From NCBI GenBank assembly GCA_900108205.1, contig FNUU01000001.1, positions 172,673 through 236,672 on the forward strand: DNA of 64,000 nucleotides. Direction: 5' to 3'. Source of the DNA: Eubacterium ruminantium. GTDB taxonomy: Bacteria > Bacillota > Clostridia > Lachnospirales > Lachnospiraceae. Every line of letters begins with the position of its first letter. Positions within the stretch are counted from its first letter, which is position 1. Below are positions 1 to 7,950 of the stretch, piece by piece. The position numbers and the translations under genes were made by a program. The notes under the pieces are model-generated. The model saw only the letters and a program-made list of their open reading frames with translations, was not told the origin of the DNA and searched no databases.

Positions 1-49
1 CTCCGAACTTTTCTATCTGGGTGATAGTGTAGATATTAAAAGCATGATA
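1..49 (-). other. Sequence downstream of csn2, possible start of CRISPR leader
   Basis: These bases follow the csn2 stop codon in the direction of transcription. In type II-A loci the leader and array normally come directly after csn2, so this is where a leader would begin. No complete repeat is visible in the 49 bases and the array must lie beyond the left edge, if present. The leader assignment is inference from locus type only. Confidence 0.3.
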
Positions 50-724
50 CTAGTTAGCATTTATAAAACAAAGATCTTTATCAATAATATAGCGTTTTTC
101 AATGGTTCTTTCAATGCTTTCACGAGATTCTATTAATATAATATTAACTTTACAATACTTTGTCATTTCATATAAAGAAACCAATTCTTCCGAGGAAAGA
201 TATGATCTAACATTTACCAGAAATAAAGTATTTATGTCACTATAACTTGATATAATCTTTACATATGAAATTAGTTTTGATAACAGATCTGCATAATCTT
301 CTTCAAATTCCACATTGTATAACTTAAATATATCAGCCCAATTGAAATCCAGATTGTATTTAATCTCTACATCTCCACTCGACGTAGTTATTGAATCCAA
401 TATAGCGACTATCTTCGAATTAATATCAGCTTTTTCTTCAATATATTGATTCGTTATTTCTGATAAATATGTGTAGAGCTTAGCTAATATCTTCTTGTTA
501 TTTGTTGATAAGGTAAAATAATCAAAAATAACGTCAGTATATTTATTTAACTTTAAAACCCCACCTGAATCTGATAATACAAACTCACCTTCATCACCAT
601 TGCATTGCTTTGCAATGGAAAATACAGTATCAGCAAATGCTTTTGAGTTTTCTATAATTAATTCTATGATGTCGTTTTCTTCAAAGTCTATATCAATTCC
701 CATATTAATATTAACCAGCTTCAA
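50..724 (-). CDS. Csn2, type II-A CRISPR adaptation protein
   Basis: A 224-residue protein in the position and size range of Csn2, the ring-forming DNA-end-binding protein that takes part in spacer acquisition with Cas1, Cas2 and Cas9 in type II-A systems. The assignment rests mostly on synteny (last gene after cas9-cas1-cas2) and on a C-terminus (ESRESIERTIEKRYIIDKD) laid out like known Csn2 proteins. Sequence similarity within this family is weak. The start is probably a TTG whose codon overlaps the cas2 stop (TTGA), giving MKLVNINMG; an internal ATG seven codons later is the alternative. Overlap with cas2 implies translational coupling in one cas operon. Its presence makes the locus II-A rather than II-C. 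Confidence 0.85.
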   Translation of the reverse strand: MKLVNINMGIDIDFEENDIIELIIENSKAFADTVFSIAKQCNGDEGEFVLSDSGGVLKLNKYTDVIFDYFTLSTNNKKILAKLYTYLSEITNQYIEEKADINSKIVAILDSITTSSGDVEIKYNLDFNWADIFKLYNVEFEEDYADLLSKLISYVKIISSYSDINTLFLVNVRSYLSSEELVSLYEMTKYCKVNIILIESRESIERTIEKRYIIDKDLCFINAN

Positions 725-1041
725 AGGATCACCAGCCTTTCATCTGAATTAATAATATTACTCTTGGATGTTCCAACAATATATTCCATCCTCGAATACT
801 GCTTTTCTGTTAATTTCATTGCTTGAACCAACCCTGAGGAAGGCTTATTTTTCCTCAGGTTATCAATTAAAGTATCTGCAGCAGTATCATTTTGAGCAAG
901 CTTACAGTATACACTCTCTTGAAGCATAATGTATCCGGATTTAATCAAATACTTTCGGAATTTTCTGTATTCTCTTTTCCCTTGATCTGTTGTTATCGGC
1001 AAATCAAATAAAACCACTACTCTCATATATCTGTAACTCAT
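721..1041 (-). CDS. Cas2, CRISPR adaptation endoribonuclease-fold protein
   Basis: A 106-residue protein with the Cas2 ferredoxin-like core. The N-terminus MSYRYMRVVVLFDLP resembles other type II-A Cas2 proteins, which is why the ATG at 1041 is preferred to the internal ATG at 1026. The strand-turn-helix segment REYRKFRKYLIKSGYIMLQ and the C-terminal SDERLVIL strand are typical. Cas2 bridges two Cas1 dimers in the integrase complex that inserts new spacers. The gene overlaps the end of cas1 by 38 bases and the start of csn2 by 4, so all the adaptation genes are translationally coupled. Confidence 0.95.
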   Translation of the reverse strand: MSYRYMRVVVLFDLPITTDQGKREYRKFRKYLIKSGYIMLQESVYCKLAQNDTAADTLIDNLRKNKPSSGLVQAMKLTEKQYSRMEYIVGTSKSNIINSDERLVIL

Positions 1042-1903
1042 CTGTATAAAACCTAATTAAGGATATATCCTTTTCATTAATTGCATCAAATACACTTCTG
1101 ACATATATTTTTATAGCATTTAACAAATATTCTTTCTTTCCGGAAACTGTTATTTCACTTTGCAGCAATTCTAGCATATAATGCTTCTCTTCTTTTTCAA
1201 ACTTTTCAAATTGACTTTCAAATACCTTTTTGTCTACTATCGGTCTGAACGGTTCCATCAAATCTGAAGCAAGATTAAACTGATTAAACATATTATCATG
1301 GAATATTCCTATCTGTGTAATATAACCATTAGAAACAATCTCTCTGGCCACAGCAGAAAGAATCAAAGAATATCCATAATTAAGTGCAGCATTTATTGAG
1401 TTTTCGTCAGATCTGGTAAAACTTTTGCCAAATAATGCATTAAAATATACCTTGGCAGCGTGTCCTTCTCTATTTGTTTTATCTCCCAGTTCTATTTCTT
1501 TAATGTATTGAAATAGTAATTCAGATTCTGATTTTCCTAAATATTTAAGTAACGCTGCCTGTTTTGATATTTTTTCAGATACAATGGCAGTCCAAATCTC
1601 TTCTTTACTCTGATCTGTCCATTCCATCTGTTTTCTTATTTTAGCGCTGGTATCATGCGAACCATAGTAAGATACCAATTCTGAAGATGGATTTCTTTTT
1701 TCATCACAGAATATTACTTTGATCTTCTTTTTAACCAATTCACTGAGTAAATATGCAGTAAAAGAAACAGCGGTGTTCTCTATTATAAGCATACCAATTT
1801 CATCGATATGGACCTTAACAGTTTCCCTTCCTCTTACTACAAGATACCCAATCTGATAATCTAATTTTGCATTCTGTGAGATAACAACCGTGCGCCAACT
1901 CAT
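1004..1903 (-). CDS. Cas1, CRISPR integrase
   Basis: A 299-residue type II Cas1, the metal-dependent integrase that joins protospacers to the leader-proximal repeat. The N-terminal beta domain opens with MSWRTVVISQNAKLDYQIGYL, and the helical C-terminal domain carries the conserved segment IGIFHDNMFNQFNLASDLME, which holds the metal-binding histidine and acidic residues. Length is usual for the family. Its ATG overlaps the cas9 stop codon as ATGA, so it is translated directly after cas9. I see no truncation or frameshift. Confidence 0.96.
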   Translation of the reverse strand: MSWRTVVISQNAKLDYQIGYLVVRGRETVKVHIDEIGMLIIENTAVSFTAYLLSELVKKKIKVIFCDEKRNPSSELVSYYGSHDTSAKIRKQMEWTDQSKEEIWTAIVSEKISKQAALLKYLGKSESELLFQYIKEIELGDKTNREGHAAKVYFNALFGKSFTRSDENSINAALNYGYSLILSAVAREIVSNGYITQIGIFHDNMFNQFNLASDLMEPFRPIVDKKVFESQFEKFEKEEKHYMLELLQSEITVSGKKEYLLNAIKIYVRSVFDAINEKDISLIRFYTDELQIYESSGFI

Positions 1904-4900
1904 ATCTTTAACAGGTCAATTTTACTTTCATACAGACCTGTGACGGATTGATTTATCAACAACACTTCTTTCTTATCAGATATTCTCTTATGTGGTTTCA
2001 TAGTACCATTTTTTTCTTGGCCACCTATATTACTCAAATCAGCCCCCTGATTTTCAAGAGAATAAATTCTTATTATTCCTAGTAACGTTTCTACTTGTTT
2101 GCTTAATGTCAGATTTATAAATTTACTTCTACCTTCTAATAATTTATCTCCTATAGGATTTTGTCTTTTAGAATAAACACCCGCATTATTTATTTCAACA
2201 AATAAATCATATAGTTTAATATTATTTTGTATAGAAACGAATTCTGAATTTTCAGTATATTTACTTAGTTTATTAATATAATATCTCCAAAATAATTTAT
2301 CATTATCTGATGGTTTATTTGATCCTATTTTTAATTGAACAGCATTACTTGTTAATAAATTGTTTCCTGTCCTACCAGTCAAATATAAATCAAAACCATC
2401 TATTCTTATTTTTGAATACAGCTTAATCTTGCCCAATCGAACATCAGGATCAACTAATCCTAAACCATTTTCTTTATCTGCACACCATAATTCTATTTTT
2501 TCTTTTGTATTCAGTTCATTTTTTAAATATAAAGGCATATTTTCAATTGTTCTTACACGTTTATTCTTTTCAGTATGTTCAACCAAAAAGAAATACGCAC
2601 CTTTATATTTTTTATATCCTCCATACTTTAATACATCCAATCTCGCATCAGATGCCTTTACTTTAATATATCCAACACCTTTTTTGCTAAGTGCATCCGA
2701 TGCACTGTATATTGTTAAATCTGCTAATTGACCATGCTCTTCAAAATTCATCCTCGTCACAATCGGAGTATTCTTTCTCATGACTTTTAAAACAGTTTCC
2801 AGGGTTTTATTATCTCCTCTGCTTATCCATGCAACCTCTCCGTTACGCTTAACATCAAAGTTAAATATCTTATCCATATGATATTTCTCTTTTTCCTGCT
2901 CAGACAAAGCGGAATTATTTTTCTGTTTCTTATACTCTTTGATATAATTATACGGATTCTGTGTAAACTTAACATCATATATATTTCCTACAACTATATT
3001 AAGGTATGAATCGTTTGCATGATGGAAATCATTAATGATCCTGCACTTAACAAGTTCCGGATGAATCACTGATGATTTTTCAGTTTCCTTATCATATTTC
3101 ATAGAGAACTTATGTCTGAATTCACTAACATTTCCGGCCTTTGCATATACTATCTTACTATCAATATCATCGAAGGAATTCTTTAATAATTCAGCTATAA
3201 CCTTTGTAGCCTGCCTTGTTTCAACTAACTGCCTGTTTACAAAATTTGCAAGCTCATCATCTGTTAATTCATCTGTTCTGGTTAAACGTTTATATTTTTC
3301 CTCATTGATAAATCCCTGCTCCTTCAGCATGGTCCAGAAAGGCTTCATTTTATTCTGCCAATCACTGAATATCGGAAATGTATCACTTTTCTTATTGTTG
3401 TAATTTCTTTCAACAAGAACCATGTTATTTTCCAGACTATCATCCTTAACAACACTCTGCGGATAGATGTGATCAATATCATAGTTATTGGTAAATAAAG
3501 ATTTGAAGTCTATGGTTTTACCACTATACATACATTTTCCTTTTTGCAGATAATATAAGTATAGTTTTTTTCTTCTAAGTATAGCCTCATCAGCATTTTT
3601 TATACCGGTTGACAATTCTTTGCTGGCATCCTTACAGTTTCTATATAAGTCTTCCAAGCGCTTTTTTCTGCTGCTCTTTCTTGCACCCTTACCGTTTACT
3701 TTTTCTTCCTCTTCTCTGGCCATTTCAACAAATATCTTCTTCGGAGCATATCCCATAATCTGATATATTTCTTTCAGAATCAAAAGTGTCTGCCATGTCA
3801 TACGCTTAACAGGAGCTGAAATGTAAAGGTCTTCAAGATCTTCGTATTCTATATCAGTAAGCGTTTTTTCTATCTCTTCGGTCTTTTCTGCAAGTGCATC
3901 TCTATATGAAAACTTATTGCTCATAAGTTCCATTAGATTATAGTTTTCCTCCCACATTCTGGTAATAAGAGGCATAACTTCACCGGTAGTTGTATCGTTA
4001 TCCTTATCTGCCCCTTCAAGATTAAGGAATTCTCTTGAAAGATTGCCCCAGTCAGTGAATTTATAACCCATAACTCGCTTTATCTGTTTATTATCCAATA
4101 ATGGATTTTCAGACTCAGGTCCATAGTTTTCTTCAATCTTTTCCTGTAAAAACTTCTTAGAATCACCATATACCGTTGACCATTTGATTATATCTTCTGC
4201 CGCAGCTTCCTGCTTATCTGTTAATGTATCAACATTAAATAATTCTCTGAATTTTCCATACGACAACAAAGCATTTGCAAATGTACCATCAAATCCCGAT
4301 AATTCAGAATCTTTATCTGCAATGCCGTTCTTATATAAATATTCACAAAGCATAGATTTTGTGATTCTCTTCTTTTTTACTTTGAAGAGCTCATTATATA
4401 TTCTCTGCTTTAATTCCGGTGAAATCCTTTCACCATTTATTCTAAGATTATTTAATTCATTCAACACTCTGAATCTTTCATATTTAAGAGAGTTTTTCGG
4501 TAACGCACTCTCATTATTCAGATAGGTACAATGTCTTACCATTCTCTCTATAAATATTTCAGCAGATTGCTTCTCATCAATCTTTTCATTAAAATTCCAT
4601 GGATACACTTTTCCCGATTCCTTACGAACCACCCATGCATTTGTTTTATTCTTCTCACTCTTAAATAATGGTCCAACATAATATGGAATTCTGAATTCAA
4701 AAAGCTGGATTATTTTATCCTTATTCGATATACCGGTCTCATCTGCAGAATTTAAAAAAGGAAGATATGTACTTGCATTATCTAGGATTTTCTTTAATTC
4801 TGCCAAATGTAACTGATACGGAATAACACCATTTTCATTCGTTAACTGCTTTGGTAAAAATGAATTTGTTTCCATATCCTGAAGAATATCAATTTTTTCT

Positions 4901-6135
4901 TCTTGAGGAACAGAATTTATTTCTTTTTTGATACGATCATAGAAATCTTCCTGCTTGCATTTAGCTCCTCTTCTTTGCATTCTAACCTTATGATTTCCGG
5001 TCTGAGATTTCTTATTACTGCTGACTTTTCCGACATATGCGCTATAGCTGTTATCAGTCATTTCTCTGAACATAGCGTCATATTTGTCCGGAAGATATTC
5101 TTTATAAATTGCCTTTAATTTCGCAAGATCCTGTTTATGCTTTTCATATAATTCAACTCTTGCATCAGAAATATATTTATGAGAACCCATGATAACAGAA
5201 ACCACGCTCCAATCATGGATCTTTTTCATAATACATATCATTTCATATTCTTCAGGAGTAAGCATAGCTTGTACTTTTACCATGTCCTCATCCAGATTTG
5301 AAGATCTGAAACTAAGTTTGAATTTCTTCTGTTCTTCATCATAGGTATCTTTAGCAAACATATTGCTGACGCTTGATGCTAATCCGGAAATAAGAGCCAT
5401 CATTTCGGTCAAATATTTGGTTTTATTTGTAATACCCAGTTTATCAATGAGATCACGTTTTTTTGCAGAGTTAGATAAATGCTTATTACATAATGTTTCT
5501 TCAAAAACCCCGGCAAGAACCGTACTATCTAAATCCATTTTTTCTGTACCATCATCTTCTGAATTCTGATTATAATCAGCAAGATATGAGGTAAAATCAT
5601 TACACAAAGAATTGATATTATCTATACCATCACCGGATAATGTATCATTTAAAAAATGTCCTCGATGCTTATATATATTTAAACATGCTAAATATACGAG
5701 TCTTATATCATGTGGCTCCAATCCTTTTTCGCTTATTAATTCTTTGATTAGATGAAACACCGTAGGATATTCATCATAGTATTCCTTGTCTGTATATCCT
5801 TTATCAGCAAATAGTACAAATGGTGTATCCGTTAGTTTATCTTCAAGATAATATTTACTCTCTTTAAGCCTTTCGAAGAACCCCGGATCTATTTTGTTGA
5901 TCTCATCTTCGAAAATTTCGCGCAAAAAACCTTCTCTAGCTGCTTTTCTTTTGTTATTTCTTCTGGCTGTTCTGTGTGAACGTCTGTCTGCTGCTGTACT
6001 TGCTTCCGGAAACAATCGTACTCCCCACATATCTTTACCTTTTGCTCTGAGCAAGTTGTAATTAGTATCAGCTACAGCCCAGCCAACAGACGAGGTTCCC
6101 ATATCAAGTCCAATAAAATACTCCTTTTTAACCAT
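1900..6135 (-). CDS. Cas9, type II-A RNA-guided DNA endonuclease
   Basis: A 1411-residue Cas9 that cleaves DNA matched by crRNA:tracrRNA. The start is ATG at 6135, because GGAGG sits 8 bases upstream; an in-frame TTG five codons earlier overlaps that ribosome binding site and is unlikely. RuvC-I contains FIGLDMGTSS with the catalytic Asp at residue 11. It is followed by an arginine-rich bridge helix (RRSHRTARRNNKRKAAR). RuvC-II is KIFVEMAREEEE with Glu804. The HNH domain has DIDHIYPQS with catalytic His889. RuvC-III is HHANDSYLN with His1039 and Asp1042. All nuclease residues are present, so the protein should be active. It is a little longer than the 1368-residue S. pyogenes enzyme. The PAM cannot be read from sequence alone. 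First gene of the cas9-cas1-cas2-csn2 operon. Confidence 0.98.
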   Translation of the reverse strand: MVKKEYFIGLDMGTSSVGWAVADTNYNLLRAKGKDMWGVRLFPEASTAADRRSHRTARRNNKRKAAREGFLREIFEDEINKIDPGFFERLKESKYYLEDKLTDTPFVLFADKGYTDKEYYDEYPTVFHLIKELISEKGLEPHDIRLVYLACLNIYKHRGHFLNDTLSGDGIDNINSLCNDFTSYLADYNQNSEDDGTEKMDLDSTVLAGVFEETLCNKHLSNSAKKRDLIDKLGITNKTKYLTEMMALISGLASSVSNMFAKDTYDEEQKKFKLSFRSSNLDEDMVKVQAMLTPEEYEMICIMKKIHDWSVVSVIMGSHKYISDARVELYEKHKQDLAKLKAIYKEYLPDKYDAMFREMTDNSYSAYVGKVSSNKKSQTGNHKVRMQRRGAKCKQEDFYDRIKKEINSVPQEEKIDILQDMETNSFLPKQLTNENGVIPYQLHLAELKKILDNASTYLPFLNSADETGISNKDKIIQLFEFRIPYYVGPLFKSEKNKTNAWVVRKESGKVYPWNFNEKIDEKQSAEIFIERMVRHCTYLNNESALPKNSLKYERFRVLNELNNLRINGERISPELKQRIYNELFKVKKKRITKSMLCEYLYKNGIADKDSELSGFDGTFANALLSYGKFRELFNVDTLTDKQEAAAEDIIKWSTVYGDSKKFLQEKIEENYGPESENPLLDNKQIKRVMGYKFTDWGNLSREFLNLEGADKDNDTTTGEVMPLITRMWEENYNLMELMSNKFSYRDALAEKTEEIEKTLTDIEYEDLEDLYISAPVKRMTWQTLLILKEIYQIMGYAPKKIFVEMAREEEEKVNGKGARKSSRKKRLEDLYRNCKDASKELSTGIKNADEAILRRKKLYLYYLQKGKCMYSGKTIDFKSLFTNNYDIDHIYPQSVVKDDSLENNMVLVERNYNNKKSDTFPIFSDWQNKMKPFWTMLKEQGFINEEKYKRLTRTDELTDDELANFVNRQLVETRQATKVIAELLKNSFDDIDSKIVYAKAGNVSEFRHKFSMKYDKETEKSSVIHPELVKCRIINDFHHANDSYLNIVVGNIYDVKFTQNPYNYIKEYKKQKNNSALSEQEKEKYHMDKIFNFDVKRNGEVAWISRGDNKTLETVLKVMRKNTPIVTRMNFEEHGQLADLTIYSASDALSKKGVGYIKVKASDARLDVLKYGGYKKYKGAYFFLVEHTEKNKRVRTIENMPLYLKNELNTKEKIELWCADKENGLGLVDPDVRLGKIKLYSKIRIDGFDLYLTGRTGNNLLTSNAVQLKIGSNKPSDNDKLFWRYYINKLSKYTENSEFVSIQNNIKLYDLFVEINNAGVYSKRQNPIGDKLLEGRSKFINLTLSKQVETLLGIIRIYSLENQGADLSNIGGQEKNGTMKPHKRISDKKEVLLINQSVTGLYESKIDLLKI

Positions 6136-6160
6136 ATTGTAATCCTCCAAAATTTATTTA

Positions 6161-6188
6161 TTGACATTCATATAATATTTGCTATACT
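6161..6188 (+). promoter_or_regulatory. Sigma-A promoter of the tracrRNA
   Basis: TTGACA at 6161-6166 and TATACT at 6183-6188 are separated by 16 bases, close to the ideal housekeeping promoter. The predicted start is near 6195, which falls inside the anti-repeat, so the tracrRNA would have almost no 5' leader. The -35 lies in the untranslated leader of cas9. Confidence 0.75.
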
Positions 6189-6213
6189 AAAATCATCTAC
6201 AGGGTGAGTTCAA
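6184..6213 (-). promoter_or_regulatory. Candidate cas operon promoter
   Basis: Read on the minus strand, TTGAAC (6213-6208) is followed after 18 bases by TAGTAT (6189-6184), giving a predicted start near 6177 and a leader of about 40 bases before cas9. The -10 shares base pairs with the -10 of the divergent tracrRNA promoter, and the -35 lies inside the tracrRNA anti-repeat. Assigned by eye; moderate support. Confidence 0.45.
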
Positions 6214-6288
6214 ATAAGAATTATTTCGAAATCGCTTTTGTCCGCATTGTGTGGGATAAATAAAGTCCGAAAGGGCTTTATTTTTTTT
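6195..6288 (+). ncRNA. Candidate tracrRNA
   Basis: This roughly 94-base transcript has the layout of a type II-A tracrRNA. An anti-repeat (CTACAGGGT, bulge GAGT, then TCAAAT at 6210-6215) is followed by AAGAATTATTTCGAAATCG, a hairpin at 6241-6256 (TCCGCA against TGTGGGA with one bulged G), and a terminator hairpin (TAAAGTCC, GAAA loop, GGGCTTTA) ending in eight T at 6281-6288. The lower stem UCAAAU would pair with a repeat starting GTTTGA, a common class of type II-A repeat. It is transcribed away from cas9. No repeat is available in the window to confirm pairing, so the call rests on position, promoter, terminator and fold. Confidence 0.8.
6261..6288 (+). terminator. Rho-independent terminator of the tracrRNA
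   Basis: An 8-base-pair stem (one G-U pair) with a GAAA tetraloop is followed by eight T. The last bases of the stem are also the stop codon of the convergent WYL regulator gene. Confidence 0.85.
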
Positions 6289-7336
6289 CGTCATTTAATT
6301 GATATATCTCCCCTCTCTCCCTTATCATCTCACGCATCATATCTACAACATTATTCGGACCGGTGATTCTTACTTTGTTGCCAAGTCCAAGTATCCAGCA
6401 GAGAAACTGATCACTGACAACAACGTTTACTCGGGTTTCGATGATATGCTCTGATAATCCTGAATTGCTCTCCGGTGATCCAGACCAGCATTCATCTTTT
6501 TTACTCTTTCGTACAATTATCGGAATATTCATTCCGAATCTGTCGAAAAGTATATTTACCATGGATTCATCTGCTTCTATTGTTACATTTTCTTCTGTAC
6601 CATCAAACATACCGAAAAGCTTATTTGAGTATTCTGCTGCATTAAATGCATTAAACTCATTTAATCCGCAGCGTTCCTCCTCCGAAACAGAAATATTGAT
6701 TATTTTATCAACCCTGTAATGACGGATCTCATTGACGTCCTCGTCAAAGCCTATCATATAGTAATTCAGATTATCCCAGATAAGAGTCCAGGGGCTGACC
6801 TTATAGATCTTTCCGTCATGTCGAAGAACCTTTTCCTTCCTGTAATTCCAATCAAAATACTGAAACTCAATCTTTTTATTATTATTGATGGCATGGTGAA
6901 TATAATCGACGGTATAGTAGATCTTTTCATTTTCATTTTTTATACGTTCGGTCACATATACCTGACGATCAAGTTCAACTGCATCATATTTACTTGTAAG
7001 ATTCTCTAACTTTTTGATCAATTCAGATGACTTATTCTGAGTAATGAATTTAGATGATTGAACACTGTCCACAAGTATTTTAAGCTCAGGCAGCTCAAAC
7101 AGACGGCTTCCGATACAATAGACAGAATCGTGCCCCTTTTTTTCGGTTATTATATCCACTCCCAGTTCATCCAGGAGTGCAATTTCCTTATAAAATGTTT
7201 TCCGTTCACATTCCGCGCCATACTTCTCCATAAGAAGATCTGCAATCTCTTCTCTGGTTAGCTTGTGATTCTCGTCTGTATATTCACAAAAAACCTTATA
7301 TAAATATATTAATCTCAGTTTATTATCTTTTGCCAA
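6278..7336 (-). CDS. WYL-domain transcriptional regulator
   Basis: A 352-residue protein with an N-terminal winged helix-turn-helix (about residues 5-75: LRLIYLYKVFCEY and TREEIADLL), a central WYL domain (about 135-215, with VSPWTLIWDNLNYYMIGF) and a C-terminal WCX-like region ending in RITGPNNVVDMMREM. WYL domains are thought to sense ligands or nucleic acids and many regulators of this class control defence loci. The start is a TTG with a strong ribosome binding site (GGAGAG, 7 bases away). An AT-rich stretch containing TATAAT lies upstream. The stop codon is inside the tracrRNA terminator. It could regulate the CRISPR locus, or simply be a neighbour, as such regulators are abundant in Lachnospiraceae. 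Confidence 0.85.
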   Translation of the reverse strand: MAKDNKLRLIYLYKVFCEYTDENHKLTREEIADLLMEKYGAECERKTFYKEIALLDELGVDIITEKKGHDSVYCIGSRLFELPELKILVDSVQSSKFITQNKSSELIKKLENLTSKYDAVELDRQVYVTERIKNENEKIYYTVDYIHHAINNNKKIEFQYFDWNYRKEKVLRHDGKIYKVSPWTLIWDNLNYYMIGFDEDVNEIRHYRVDKIINISVSEEERCGLNEFNAFNAAEYSNKLFGMFDGTEENVTIEADESMVNILFDRFGMNIPIIVRKSKKDECWSGSPESNSGLSEHIIETRVNVVVSDQFLCWILGLGNKVRITGPNNVVDMMREMIRERGEIYQLNDEKK

Positions 7337-7449
7337 ATGAGTTCTCTCCTTTAATATTTATATTATTATAATACTATTTTGAATCCAAGAATTAAACTGT
7401 TTTTTGTGCCATGAATGGTTTGAGTACATTTTTTTGTACATACAAGAAA

Positions 7450-7473
7450 CCCGCAGGACATAAGACCTGCGGG
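7450..7473 (-). terminator. Hairpin downstream of the small membrane protein gene
   Basis: CCCGCAGG (7450-7457) and CCTGCGGG (7466-7473) form a perfect 8-base-pair stem. Read on the minus strand it is followed by TTTCTTGT, a weak U tract, just after the stop of the gene at 7498-7821, so it probably ends that transcript. Confidence 0.6.
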
Positions 7474-7497
7474 ATAACAATCTCATACTTATTTTAT

Positions 7498-7821
7498 TTA
7501 TTTATCTTCAGGACTTCTTCTTGTAAGAGCTTCTTCCTTAAGCTTCTTAAGAGCGTCCTTATCTATCTCACCATTTGCAACCTTGCTTTCATATTCAGCA
7601 CGAAGCTCTTTGAGATATCTTCTGTCATATACCATATCTACGATAAAGATCGGGAAGTAAAAAAGCGCTCCGACGAAAAGGAAAAGTCCCATCTTATCAA
7701 ACATATAATCATTTACGTTATAGTCGTTATTACCGACTCTGTATTTCTTGAAATCAAGCGTAACATATATATTAATACCAATATATAATACCAAAACTAC
7801 TGCAAGAATTATCCACCACAT
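7498..7821 (-). CDS. Small membrane protein of unknown function
   Basis: A 107-residue protein with an N-terminal membrane segment (WWIILAVVLVLYIGINIYV, residues 2-20), a second hydrophobic segment (about 45-63, GLFLFVGALFYFPIFIV) and a charged C-terminal tail of about 40 residues rich in Lys and Glu. I do not recognise a family. The ribosome binding site is strong (GGAGGGATTAGAAA before the ATG). It lies alone between the rluD-lspA group and the WYL gene, with a hairpin after its stop, so it is probably a single-gene transcript or the end of the rluD one. Confidence 0.75.
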   Translation of the reverse strand: MWWIILAVVLVLYIGINIYVTLDFKKYRVGNNDYNVNDYMFDKMGLFLFVGALFYFPIFIVDMVYDRRYLKELRAEYESKVANGEIDKDALKKLKEEALTRRSPEDK

Positions 7822-7950
7822 TTTCTAATCCCTCCTGTGAAAATATAAACTTTTTTCTTTATCGGGCTAACCTTCATATGCCCTATCGATTAAATATTAT
7901 ACAACATTAATCATGAAATTCAAAGAACTATTTGTTATATTATTACATAT

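Noticed and set aside
20..40. GTGTAGATATTAAA near the left edge resembles the complement of the tracrRNA anti-repeat (TGTAGATGATTTT).
   Set aside because: Only about ten bases match, there is no GTTTGA start beside it and no second copy, so it is not evidence of a CRISPR repeat in the window.
2360..2731. Plus-strand open frame of 123 codons opposite cas9, and similar frames opposite other genes.
   Set aside because: These are antisense shadows of real genes with no ribosome binding site or recognisable domain.
6136..6150. TTG start for Cas9 five codons upstream of the ATG.
   Set aside because: The TTG codon overlaps the GGAGG ribosome binding site that serves the ATG at 6135.
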